Shown here piece by piece: positions 24,848-37,700 of a DNA stretch of 64,000 nt (position 1 is the stretch's first letter; each line of letters begins with the position of its first letter). The position numbers and the translations under genes are program-made. The stretch comes from Mesocentrotus franciscanus (lineage: Eukaryota; Echinodermata; Echinoidea; Camarodonta; Strongylocentrotidae), in NCBI GenBank assembly GCA_037976565.1, contig CP137666.1, forward strand, positions 61,564,605 through 61,628,604. The letters run 5' to 3'. Under the pieces are notes generated by a model. The model was not told where the DNA came from, ran no database searches, and worked only from the letters and a program-made list of their open reading frames with translations.

Positions 24848-26708
24848 TCTCTATCTTCCTATCTCTCTCTATCTCTCTATCTATCTACCTATCTCTCTCT
24901 CTCTCTCTCCCTCTCTTTCTTAATAATCTTGTTATTGTTATAATTCTTGATTTTCTTTTGGATCTTATGCTTCAACCTCACATTATCAGACATTATATGT
25001 GTGGGCATCAATAACAGCTTCTCTTCTTTTTAATCATTTATTTATTCTTTGAAGAAAGTTTGTTCAACTTTGTTCAACTGGTTTACTTAGAAAGCTACCC
25101 CAGAACACAATCTCTTCATTTCTTGTTTGTTACCTCGAATCAACATAGTCCTTTCAACGAATGAATCATTAGTGTGGGCATCATTAACAGCTTCTTTTTT
25201 ATTTTGTTATTTTGCTTTTTAAAGATTAGTTTGTTCAACCTTTAACCTTCAATTGGTTTACATACAAAGCTGCCCCAAAATAAAATAACTCAATTTCTTG
25301 TTTGATACCTAAAATCAACATATTTTTTCCTGACTATTTTTATAAATATCTTAGCCAAGACTACAAGCACTTTAGGAGAAATTTCCATTAGACAAATTTA
25401 CTTTTCTCCTCATTGCCCAGAGGATTATATAAAATTGTCACAGGTATTTGCATTTTACCTTTCATATGATGTATAATAAGGTTCAAGGGTATCGTATGAA
25501 AAGCTACATATCTGCCTGAAGGAAAATTTAACCACCATCATTCATCAGGCTAGGTATAGTGTGTATCAAAAAAAGTATACCCAACTTTGGCATATACTAT
25601 AGATTCCAATTTAAAGGATTTAACCTGCATGATCTTTAATTATATATATTTCAATTTAAAGAATAAGAAATATTCTGTGTTATGGTAACTTATTCATTTA
25701 CTGTGCTGCCACGGATGACTGCATGAGCAGCAGGCTCTCTAAAGAGTGTTGTAAAATTCTGAAAACAATGGCTGCCTCATTAATTCGTATTGATATTGTG
25801 TATTTGAATAGAAATGGTAACAATGATAAATGAGACTTTAAAAAATGCTGATTTAAAATCAAAATTTATGATATTCTCTTTAATTGTTACGATGAAACAG
25901 TCTTGGGTTGTCATTGAGTTTTGAGTTTTGAGTTTTGAATTATAAGCTACGAAAGTTGAGTATCCTTTTTTTTTTTTAACTATGCACTGTATTAATGATT
26001 GTTTTGTATTGCCTAGAGTATAGGGAAGAAGGGAGAATCAATCAAAGATACTTTAAAGAGGAAGTGCAGTATACTGGTCATGTCATTACACTGTGAAGAA
26101 AAAAATAAGTGGAAGCAATTAGGAAAGGATGATTGTGTAATACATAAATACATGTAATTGTGTAATACTACTTTGAGGTTTTGGGATGATCAAATTGGAA
26201 AGAAAGTAACTCAATCTTGCTGAAAATCACATGCACTGCACACAGAAATGGGTATATATGGGACTGAACATACACATGGAGTGAAAGTTTGGTTCTAAAC
26301 TTTTCAGCAATTTCTTATTTATGGATGTGAGGTCATATGAAGAGCAATCATTTGCTGGGGACATTTCTATTTCTAGTTTCTTCCTAACTGACATAAACAG
26401 AATGAGAGAGCTCACAAATAATTGTTCATCTTTAATTACAAGATCTCAACCCTTTTCTTTAAGATATTTGAAAGGATTTAAGACCTATACATACCTACAG
26501 CGAATCAAACCGGTCATATGTGACCTTGACCAAGTTAGTTAGATACATCCCTTGGGTTCATAATGAGCTTATATCATCAAAAGATTATCAACTTCATAAT
26601 TGTACAAGGTTCTGCTTTGTTGCATGCACAACACAACCAAGCAAATGAAGCATCATTTTTTTAATTATATTGTTATATTTTGTTATTACTTCTTATTCTC
26701 CCTCTCTC

Positions 26709-26739
<31 letters not shown>

Positions 26740-29700
26740 AGAAAAGGGGAGGCTGGAGGGACAGAGATAGATAGATGTAGATACATGTATATATATATAC
26801 ATGTATATATATATAGATTCAAAGATAGATAGATAAATAGATAGAAAGAAAGGAGGGAGAAGAGAGAGAGAGAGAGAGAATGAGTGTATTTTTCTGGGTG
26901 AGCTCGAGGAGCGCGCTGGTACTGCATAATTAATTATTTATGTATTTTTGAACTTTCAAATGATTGTAACCTTGTAGGGTTTATGCAATTTTGTTATTTT
27001 AACTTAATTATTACTGAATTTTTAAATACACTGTTTTTAATGCATTTTTATATGATACAATGTGAACCAAGTATTGTTAGTCTTCGGACTTTTTATTTGG
27101 TATATTTTTAATAAAACCGAAATTGAATTGAATTGAATTGAATAGAATGAGAGGAAAGATGATGAAGGAGGAGTGAGAGAGAGAGAGAGGGGGGGGGGGG
27201 TTAAAATATCAAAATAATGGAGGTTACATAATATGCTCTGAGTCAAAAATAAAAAATAAAGGTTGTGGACGGTATTGATTGAGGAGCAGACTCTGTCTCA
27301 TTGTAACATCAATTTTGATAAGGTTCATGTAATTTATATGAAAAACAAAATTTAGCCTAGAGCTGCATATCATTATCATTTTATGTCATTTTTATATGAC
27401 ATAAGGTTCAGTTCATTATATTTTGCAAGTTCTCACATTGCACAAACATTTGTATTTTTGACCCTCTAGACATCTCCACCTCAGGGGTTACTATTTTTAC
27501 AGTTTATAACATGATTTCCTTCTTCTTCAAAGTTTATAGAATTTCATTGATTATTTGCAAAATTGAACAAACGTTTGAATTTCTATTACTTTCATGAAAA
27601 TACAAAGACTGTCAATTATTGTACGCTTACATTATTTAAAACTTGGTTTTCCTATTCTTACCCATTATGGATTTGGGGGTAGGGTTTGGCGATTAGTCAA
27701 TTCATTTTGTTTTTCTGTCATTATATATATGACTTCTTTATATTTCTTAATGAAATTGCATAGAACAATCAATCATCATTTTCAAATACAAAGAAAAACT
27801 TACATTTCTATCTTTCTTTGTTTCTTTCTTCTTCTTTATCGTCTTTTTCTTTTTTCATCAAATTGAGAATATTCATCAACTGCAAATTCTAATTGAAATT
27901 TTTTTTCCTCTTCTTCCCTACAAAACTGCTACATTGTTATCTTCATTTACAGGGTTTGAGAATGAATCGAGTCCTGCTGTCGCTGTCACTGGCCAGCAAT
28001 GAATTGACGGACAAGGCAGCTATCTATGCTGGGGAAATCCTTTCTAGGTTTCCTCTTACCCATACTGAAGTGGTAGAGAGACGAAAGGCACTCAGCGATA
28101 AGGGTTCACCAGAGAGGGGTAGCGGCAAGTCTGTGAGTGAATGACTGGACGTCGTCGTCAGAGTAGATTAGAAAATAATTGATGATACTGAATTGAAGCT
28201 GACAGGATGAGATGGTTTAATGTTGTTAACATTCAAGTACTCCAAATTTCTGCTTTCAATGGAAAGTACTGTGATGATGGTTTAAAGAAATTTTCTTTTT
28301 TTTTAAAATTTTGTTGTGAGAAAACAAAATTTGCATTAAGTGATTAAACATCAGTGTGAATGATCAATTGCAAACAACCTTTCTATTCTACTAGTTTTCC
28401 TCAACATTTTTTTGATGTATTGGCTGTTTGTTTGTTTTTTAAGTGTTTTTATTGTCAATCCAATTTTGGGACACAACTGCCATTTGATTATTTTTTGTTC
28501 CCTCAAATAACATAAGAACAAAAGTATTTCTTTAAAGGCTTCATTAATCTGAGCGCCCTTAGTTACACTCAAGACTTCCATTTTCTCAATATTTTTTCTG
28601 AAAAAGATGAATGTAGAGGATGACATGATTTATCACTTTTGAAATTGTTCAAATATTTTCATTTCATCTTTTAGTTAACTTTAATTCTCATAATTTGTTT
28701 CATTTTTTACACTCTCTCCATTTAAATATGTCTGCAATCTAGATACATGTCATTAGGTTATTTTTAATTAGGTGTGAACTGAAATGTGTATTGTATTTGT
28801 CTGTACAGCCACCACCTTCCAGGAGAGCAGAATCCAAAGACAGACCAGGTAGTGTTAAGAGTGGAAGTCATCTCGACAAGACTGATAAAAAGAGGGATAA
28901 ATCATCTAAAAGAAAGGTAATGTTTTTCTCTTTCATTTCTTTTTTTTTTTCTCTTTCCTTTCTTATTTTATGTCTACTCCTGACTTAATACAAGTGATAT
29001 ATATATATATATATTTATATATTGATAAACTTACGAGCACCCCAACCCTCCTAGCAAGTGATAACCTTTAATAACTGAGTGTTTATATTTTTTGGTAATT
29101 AAGTAAGGGAGGGATGGTGGCATTACAGAAGAAGAAAGATTCACTAGTAAAGTAGTAGTGAAAATAAATGACCATTATGCTATGACATTTTTTACTATTT
29201 AAGCCTTTGTTAGTGGAGAAAGGCCACCATACTTCATTCATCTGTATTTACAATAAAGGGTGTGCATGTGGAGGAGGGGGGGGGGGAGAAGAAATACTGT
29301 ATGGATTCTGACAGCCATTGATATTATTTTTCTTTGGATTATTTTGAAATACAATGCTGCATACATATAATTTACCTTTAATTGAAAATATATAAACACC
29401 ACTAAGTGATGCTGATATTGGAGCATATCAGAATAAACAAACTTTTCAAATGAATGACAGCTGAGCATTGATTTGCAGACATTATGTATTTCCATTTTGC
29501 ATTAGAAATGTCCCCATGGAGCATAGAGTGCTTTGAGATACTTCATTTGAAATCTTAGCTCTTGCCTTTTGTTGTGTGTTTTTTGTTCGCAATGCGAAGT
29601 ACATGTAGCTTGGCTATTATCTTTAGAAACTTTAGATTGGAGCCAGAAGGGATTTAACTAATATATTCTTTAACACATACTTTAACGTCCTTCTGGCTCT

Positions 29701-31741
29701 GAACAGACCTTATGAATTAGTTGATTGTTGTCAAGTGATGCATTTACTCCTGTGATATGATATCCAAGTGTAATTTAAAGAAAATAATTGTCAAAATTAA
29801 GCCCCAAATATAGAACTTCATGAGAAAATATCATCATGTGATATAATTTTGCTGAATGAAGTCTCTCTTGTGCAATTATGAATCAATGCTACCATCTGCA
29901 ATAAAACACCTAGGCCTACATATCTATCTTGTTGGGTAAACTTTGAAATCCATATGTATATCATATACCATATTTGTGGCATCATTCAGGTAAAAAATTG
30001 AGGACAAATTGCACAAAGATTTATCTTCAATCATCTATACAGTTAATGAAACCTGTTCATATATGTATGCTCTGATCGTCATACATACATGTATGTACAT
30101 TAGTGCTGTAAGTCAGGCGCCATGTTCGGGTTCGGTTCGGTTCGGCAGAGTTCGGCAATTTTTTACCCGAACCGGTTCATAATATAATAGCAAGCATTAG
30201 GTTCTGCAGCACATGACATGAAAAACACTGCTTGCACGTAACATACTTTTCAACGTTCTATTTTAGTACTTACATTTATACAATCATTTGCAGTTATACA
30301 AGAATCATGTTTTCAATTTGAAAATTGATATTTTTAAAGATTTGACGGTTGTTGTCTAATGTTACGAGTAAAGCTGCCATCTTGAATTTACCGATGTATA
30401 CACAGAGATAGCAGCCCAGGCTCTCGATTGCCGTTATTATAAATGTATATTTTTAATGGGGTAAATAATAAAATTCCTAATTTTCCTGAATAAATAAATT
30501 AGAATACTATAATATGTATTTATTTCGTTATTTAGATGGTAAAATTTGTCCGATATTATTACAATTTTTTAAAAATATTTTTGTATTGTTTGGGTTTGAG
30601 CGAACTTGTTTTGATCAGTGCCTAATAGGCACGTGTATTCTAGCTTGTTATAGCTCGCGATCGCGACGTTGCAGGGTCAGGATTTGGGATTTAAATGGCG
30701 TCAGTGAAGTCGCGCCCACGACTGGAGAGGCATGAATCACAAAGGAGGAAAATGGGAAAAAGGAAATATAGAATGAGCAATCATGACATGAAAATTAGGT
30801 ATAAAATGACAAGTTAATTAGCCTGCAAAACGTTTAAAATTTTCTGCCGAACATCCGAACCAGGCCTTAGTGTTCGGTTTGTTCGTCATCAAAATGTTCC
30901 TACATGTACATGTGCTTTGGAAAGATTAATGTACATCTACATTTGTATGTACTACATTAGTTTTAGTACATGTACATGTATAATAGTTGTAGAACATACT
31001 TGTAGTTCTACATGTATACATTTTACATCATGTCTTTGTTGTTGCAATGTACATTGATAGTGAGTGTCTGTAAACCTTGCCGTGATCTCCACCCATCAAA
31101 ATATCATCCTCAATAATGAAGCTGTTCTCGATTTGCAGAGTCATGTACGACTTTTGTTTTAAATTTGATGTTTTTCTTGAACAGGAGATTGTAAAAATCA
31201 AAGAAGAAACAAAAAGTTCCAAAGGAGGCCATTTGGTAAAGACTATTGTCTCTTGTATATATACATCAGAACTGATCTCATCAGTGCTTTGTCATCATCA
31301 CAGCTAATGATCTCATCAGTGCTTTGTCATCATCACAGCTAATACATGTCAAAACCATAACATGAAATATATATGTGGCATTGAGCGGGATTTGCAGGTT
31401 TTTATGTATTTCTACATATTGTCATGTATATGCATTTCTGTGTCACTATGAATGGCATTTCAACTTTGACATTTTTACTTTTTAACATTTTATGCCTTTG
31501 AGTGGGGTGAATTGATAAACCCTTTTCTAATTGCAAGACGAAAATAAAACGTTTCAGGCAAACTAATTAATTGTGATTTATAATTTCTTTGCTTTATTCT
31601 TATAAATCTTTTATACTTGGGTTCCTACAATATTAACATGTACAGTACATGTATCTGACAAATGTATAACTTGGCATGAAAAAGTGACATAATTATCAAC
31701 TCACTTTCTTTCTGTCTTCTCTTTCTCTCTTTCTCTCTCCC

Positions 31742-31773
<32 letters not shown>

Positions 31774-34700
31774 TTATTCCAAACATATCCATCCTGTATC
31801 TATTTTCATGCTCATCCTGCTGCCAATTAGAATATACAACACAAAATCAAAATACCTGCATAGTTCATATTGAGAAACCCCTACTTTGTCCTGACTAAAA
31901 ATAAATAATAAATAAATGGAGACACATCCAAAGAGACAATGTGAGGCTGCATACTATTTAGTGACCAACACAAGCAATTCTTTAAAAAGTACATATTATC
32001 ACCAACAAATATCATTGCCCTGTATACTAGGGGTATACATGTATGTAGCTATAACATTTGAAAATATGAACCTCAGATACTACTACTATATTAGATATCC
32101 GAACATAAAAGCAAAGTGTGCGTATATATTAAAGTTGATTTACCCATACACATTCTCATAAGATTGGACTGGCATGGAAAGGACTTGGGTTCATTCCATG
32201 TATACAGGGCTCTTCCTTTATTTTCTTCTACTCCTTATAACCGATGATCCATAGAACGACCGGTAAAGTTTTGAGGGGTTTGGTGTTATACATGTGCATT
32301 CTAGCTGTACACAAATTATGATAATTGGTACCCTGTAAATGAAAGGGAAAAAATAAAGTGGCAGTATGGTGTCAAGTTAAGTGGTGAAGAACGTTTAAAT
32401 CCATCCATTTATCTGGGAATTTGAAGCTGCCCTGTACTTGTTATTTTTAGTGTAACTGTACAATAGCTACATTTATGCATTGGGTTGTCTGGTATTTTTG
32501 AAGACTAATTAATAGTTATAACTGTCATTTTTCTTGTCTGAGTGGTGAGGCTGTCAGTTTTCTGAGGTTACTCACAGGAATTAAGATGTTTGGCACTAAA
32601 GTGTTACGGTGGTGATGGTCAATTAACATTCTCATCAAAGGAAACATTTTGTTGATAAGGAAATTGGAGGTTATTAAAGCTTTCATGAAATAATGCAAAC
32701 AATTTATATAATTGTGACCTAACGAAGTATTATAAAAAGATGTCCATAAACAAGTGAAAAATCTATATAATGCTCCTATCTTACTTTATAGCAATGTATT
32801 CTTTTCTCTTTGTGTAGTTGGCATTATAAGACTCGATGAGAATTTGATATACAGTGCAACGTGTACATCAAGACCATGCACTGTGGAGGTACATGCAAGG
32901 ATAGTGGTTGTAATTCTCAGATGGTCTATATATTGTAAGGTTACCCAGAGGAACATATGTTAGGGAAGCAAATATAATCAAATTGGGTCTTTTCAGACAA
33001 GTGGTCATTCTATACAGGTGGTCACTAAAGCAGGTTCCACTGTATTTCTTTTCTGGGATGCCATTCGATTGTGTAGCTTCTTTTGAAAAAGGAAATGGTA
33101 CTGCATGTGCGTCTAACCCTGGCTATATATAGCTGTGCTTGCATGCATGTGTTTGAATGATGTGTGAAATAATGCAGGTTTGATGTCTATACAGGATGGC
33201 AAGAAAGAGAAGGAGGAGGAGAAAACGACCAAAGCTAGCAGATCGTCCATGGTAACAGCATCCTCCGTTTGACCATTGACCCTTTCCCCCTGGATGTTTA
33301 GGGGTTATAGTACAAACCTCACAACAGTAGGCGCATTTATACTGTCAAATACCTCATTTTGAAAAATCGCGATTTTTCGTGCACCCGTTTACACTTGTGC
33401 CGAAACATCACCGACTGAGCTGCTCAGCGATCTTTTGGCGTGTTTTGGTTGGTAATGCGCATGCGCGGTCTTCCCAATACAAAATGCTCGATCCATACAC
33501 AGCGAGTCCAGCACATCAGTCATGCACGTATAACGGTACGTGTGACTACATGGACTACATGTTACCGCACGTACCTCTACATATGGGACTACATACGCTT
33601 CCGTGAATATTTCGCCATGGGTTCGTTGATGACATTGCCTTCGATTTATTCCCGAAACAACCGTGGGACATAAAATTATGAGAAGATGTTTGGAAGAGAG
33701 CTTTGATATACTTTGATTTATCACGTACGAAAGTATCGATCTGGTGTAATGACGGAAAATATGAAAAATACTGAAATATTTTCAGATAAAATAATACAAA
33801 AAGATTGCGCTTTGTTTCGCTCAGTTTTCGCATATTAAAACAGGGTTTGACAACTATTTGCAATATTTATGAGTTAGAACAACTCTTCTTCTTCCATTTG
33901 ACATTTTAATCATTTCATTTGGTGGTTTCTAAAGCGAGATTTTACAGTTTAGCTGAGACTCTTTCGTAGCGGTTCAGCGTAAACAAGTTGTTTACTTTGT
34001 GCAAATAGGCTTCAAGGACGAAAGCAAGCCACGCTCCTAAAGTCACGTGACCTAAAATCGCGATTTTACAAGAGCGGCGTTTATACTTGCGAAATACGCC
34101 AAAATATGCCAAAAGATCACACCGTTTTGGAATGTTTCGGGCTTGGCGTGTTTGCCGGTAAAGCGTTGTTGCCTTGGTAAACATCGCGGTCAGGCTCCGG
34201 TTTGGCATTTTTTGGCGTATTTGGATGACAGTGTAAATGCCCCTACTGGTTCCTTTCGCATATGGGGGATTACTGCATTTACACTACTTGAAAATATCAC
34301 AATACTGGTTCCATCCACATAATGCAGATTGCTATACACCTCTGAGATTTCACAACACTAGTTCCATCCACATATGGCGGATTACTGTACACATCTCAGA
34401 TTTCACAACACTAGTTTCATCCACATATGGCAGATTACTGTACACCTCTGAGACTTCACATCACCGATTTCATCCACATATGGTAGATTACTAGACACTT
34501 TTCGGAACAAGAAGGGCTCTCTTCATTTTGTTATATATATATATATTCTTTTCTCTCTTTAAGAAAAAACAAATCTTAATAGAGTTTACAGATTTCGCAT
34601 CTGTTTAGTTTGGTTGGTTAAAATTTTAAAATCTTCCTTTAAAGTTGAATAGATGATATGCTGTTAACTGATGTCCTTCTTGTCTGGTTACATTTTTTAT

Positions 34701-37700
34701 TTTGAATAAAAATTAATGGAAAAAAAAAACATATACATGTATATTTCCTCCAAAATGTAAATAGCCCTTCTTGTTTTTAATCTACTTAATCTACTATAAT
34801 TGGCATTATAAGTTATCACACTTCATTTGCAATCCTCCAGTAGCACTTTATACACACACTCACATGAAAGCAAACCAGTATTTCTTTGAATGAAGGCATA
34901 TACTTATTTTGACATTTATTTGTTGTAATGATTCATTTGAAGACACCTTCAATTACGGATGAAGTCACTCTGGAAAAAATTGTGTCATATTTATTTCTTT
35001 GTAAATTCAATCCAGTCGTTGACTGCAAATGTAATTTGATTAAAGTTAAGTTTGCCCCCAATGCAGTAGCCCGTAATTCAGTGTTGTGTTTGCTACATTT
35101 AATGGAGATGCCATGGACAATTAATCAAAACATTTCAGACTAAAAAAAAGTTAGGCTATAATAGGAGACAAATGAGAGGTATTAGAAGGAAGATAGGGAA
35201 TATTAAAGATGTACCAGAAACTTATTCCTGCTCAGAGCCCCTCAGATTTATATGCATTCATAATTGTTCATCTTCATCCTTATTTAGTCAATGAAGAGAA
35301 TGTACAAAAGCGGGTTGCATTGATTATGTATACTTCACTGGCATGTTAAGAGGATTTAACTATTGCAGAAGCTATGATTCCGAATGTTGATTGTATAGTA
35401 AATGGTACTTTCCATCTGATCTATTGCAGACTGAATTATTCCGAATGTTGATTGTATAGCCGGTAAATGGTACTTCCATGCATTGCCTTGTCCAGATACA
35501 AGGCAGTGAAGGATAAAATAGAAAAGAAAAGCTGCAGAAAACTAAATGAGATATTATGGTGCATTGCACTTTGAATGTCTGTATCTTTTATAACACACAG
35601 ATGAGTGAATAAATATAGGGCACACTGATATTCTTCAAAACCATGTCATGTCTGAATGAGGCTTTAGGCCCGGGTTTAGCCTCCCGCAAAGTTTACTAAG
35701 TACAAGATAGCCTTTAAAATGACAAACACGTACGTGATACAAAAGTGCAAATACATGTATGAAAATTAAAAAATAATGGTACCTTGTGGTGCCATATAAG
35801 AGCTAGACCCCAGTATTGTTATAAATGCATCTTCCCTAGATTCCATTGATATATACTCACCCAACATTAGTGCATGTAGGAAGATCATTCACACAACATG
35901 GTGCTAAGTTTGAAACATAATGGCCTAATATTGACATATTATTCAGAATTCCTGTTTGATTGTACCGTGTCAGTTAACTCTGTTTCATATTGATACTACA
36001 TTATCATAACTTGCATGCCAGAGCAATATTGTTTGAATTTTGAGTACGTTCCCTTATGAATTATTCATGCATCCTTTTTGTCCCATATTTTACTTACATG
36101 TTAAAAGTATAACTTTTATTTTCTTTATTTTGAATAAAAGAGGTTAGTCATGCTGCATATATTGTTGCCAACCTGCAATATTTTATTTAACACAGTATTT
36201 TATGACAAAACGTGTGTATATATTCTAAGAATGTTGTCATTGGTTTCTGATGTAGGATTCCAATCCTTGGTGGACATGTACAATCACCCATTGACTATGA
36301 TATTCCAGTTCTAGGTGAAAACATTGTTGGATAGTCATAATAATAAAAACATTCTGGGATTCGATCTACCTGTATAGTGCTTAATTCATGAACGATGTCT
36401 CTATAAGCACTTTACAGATATTATTACCCTGGTTATTGGATTCAGGCTTGCCCACTCACATGTATGCACATTCTCCACTTCCTGGGGAGCATGCCTAGTC
36501 AGATGCTTACAATGCTGAGCAATTACTACAATGTCAACTTTTCGTGATATGATTGTAGTTTTTTCTAGGAATATACTACTAGTATATATTATATTCCACA
36601 TACTAAGAATCTTGCTCTACGATTGGTCAAAAGTAAATCACATGATGAAAGATAGTTCGCCCATCATTGATGGGAGAAGAAAAGTTTGTTACACTGCGTA
36701 GATAGTACTACTATCTTCAGTGAAAGTGCGTTGCATATATTGCTCTCCTCTTTAAGCGCTTTTAGTGTTAGTACGCAAACTTTGATCACGCGCGAACTAT
36801 GGTCACACCACCATACTGCATGCGCTGTACATATCGTACACCGTTTGCTAGCTGTTAATAATATTGACTTGTTGCTCTAAAATGACGGAAGAAGTGAAAT
36901 GTTTCCGATGTGGAATATAAAGCAAATAATCACCTTTTGGTTTCAGGCGATGGCAAACTATCACTTCCTCGGCGATCTGAATGTATACGCTATCTTTCCT
37001 CAGCTTCGCTTCGGAAAGATAGCTACATCCAGATCGCCTCGGAAGTGATAGTTTGTCCCATCACCTCCACCAACGGTAATTATTTGCTTACTATTGTTTC
37101 TGTTGAAATTATTTTTTAAAACAAAAATAGGAATTTAATTAATCATTGAAAATGTGTATACATGTCATACATACCATGGAGCAAGTGTCACAGGAGCATG
37201 TGTGTTTATATTTGACTGACTCCCTTCTCCCAAGATGGATGGGATTCATTTCTTTATAAAGCCAAGTTCAGATACGCTGCGGTAAACCGTGGCAGGGTTT
37301 TATTATTTTTAATGATATGCTTCACATTTCCAATCTTACACAGAGCTCAGTGAATACACGTAGGACCTTTGTTCCACGAAGCCTGGTGCCATTCATACAT
37401 GTTCAAAAAAATGATGTTGTTTACCTTGACATGTGTGAAGGAGCCTCTAGATCTCTGTGTACACCTATGTAGAAAGCAAAATGCGGCCAATATACTTACC
37501 ATGAATATATTGATTAATTAACATTTAAAATGAAATTCATCATGGAACACTAATCGTTTATTGTTTCACAAGTAGTCGCACCTAATATTTTATCTCCCAC
37601 CATTCCCATCTATTTATTTTGTTTTTTCTTTCTCTTGCTTTATATACTTTGCAAATTTATTTTCTCTACATCGGCATCTTTTTTTTTGGCAATCACAGTT

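Larger units (their letters stand above)
23433..27952 (+). other. LRRC71 intron 6
   Basis: It contains an A/G-rich tract (23568), a large CT/TATC microsatellite (24550), smaller CT and GA runs (26700-26880), and a LINE-like 3' tail (26940-27148). Confidence 0.8.
28917..31184 (+). other. LRRC71 intron 8
   Basis: It holds a palindromic repeat at 29639 and a TTCGG-rich element at about 30107-30890. ACATGTACATGT palindromes cluster at 30900-31020. Confidence 0.8.
31236..33194 (+). other. LRRC71 intron 9
   Basis: It contains a 35-bp tandem duplication, a CT run at about 31725-31775, and a MITE fragment at 32984. Nothing else recognised. Confidence 0.8.

Noticed and set aside
33379..33863. Overlapping 75-111 codon frames as a small gene
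   Set aside because: They lie in several frames of a non-autonomous transposon, without recognisable domains or splice context.
34160..34185. RFX X-box-like motif (GTTGCCTTGGTAAAC), tempting for a possibly cilium-related gene
   Set aside because: Half-site spacing does not fit the consensus properly and it lies inside a transposon.
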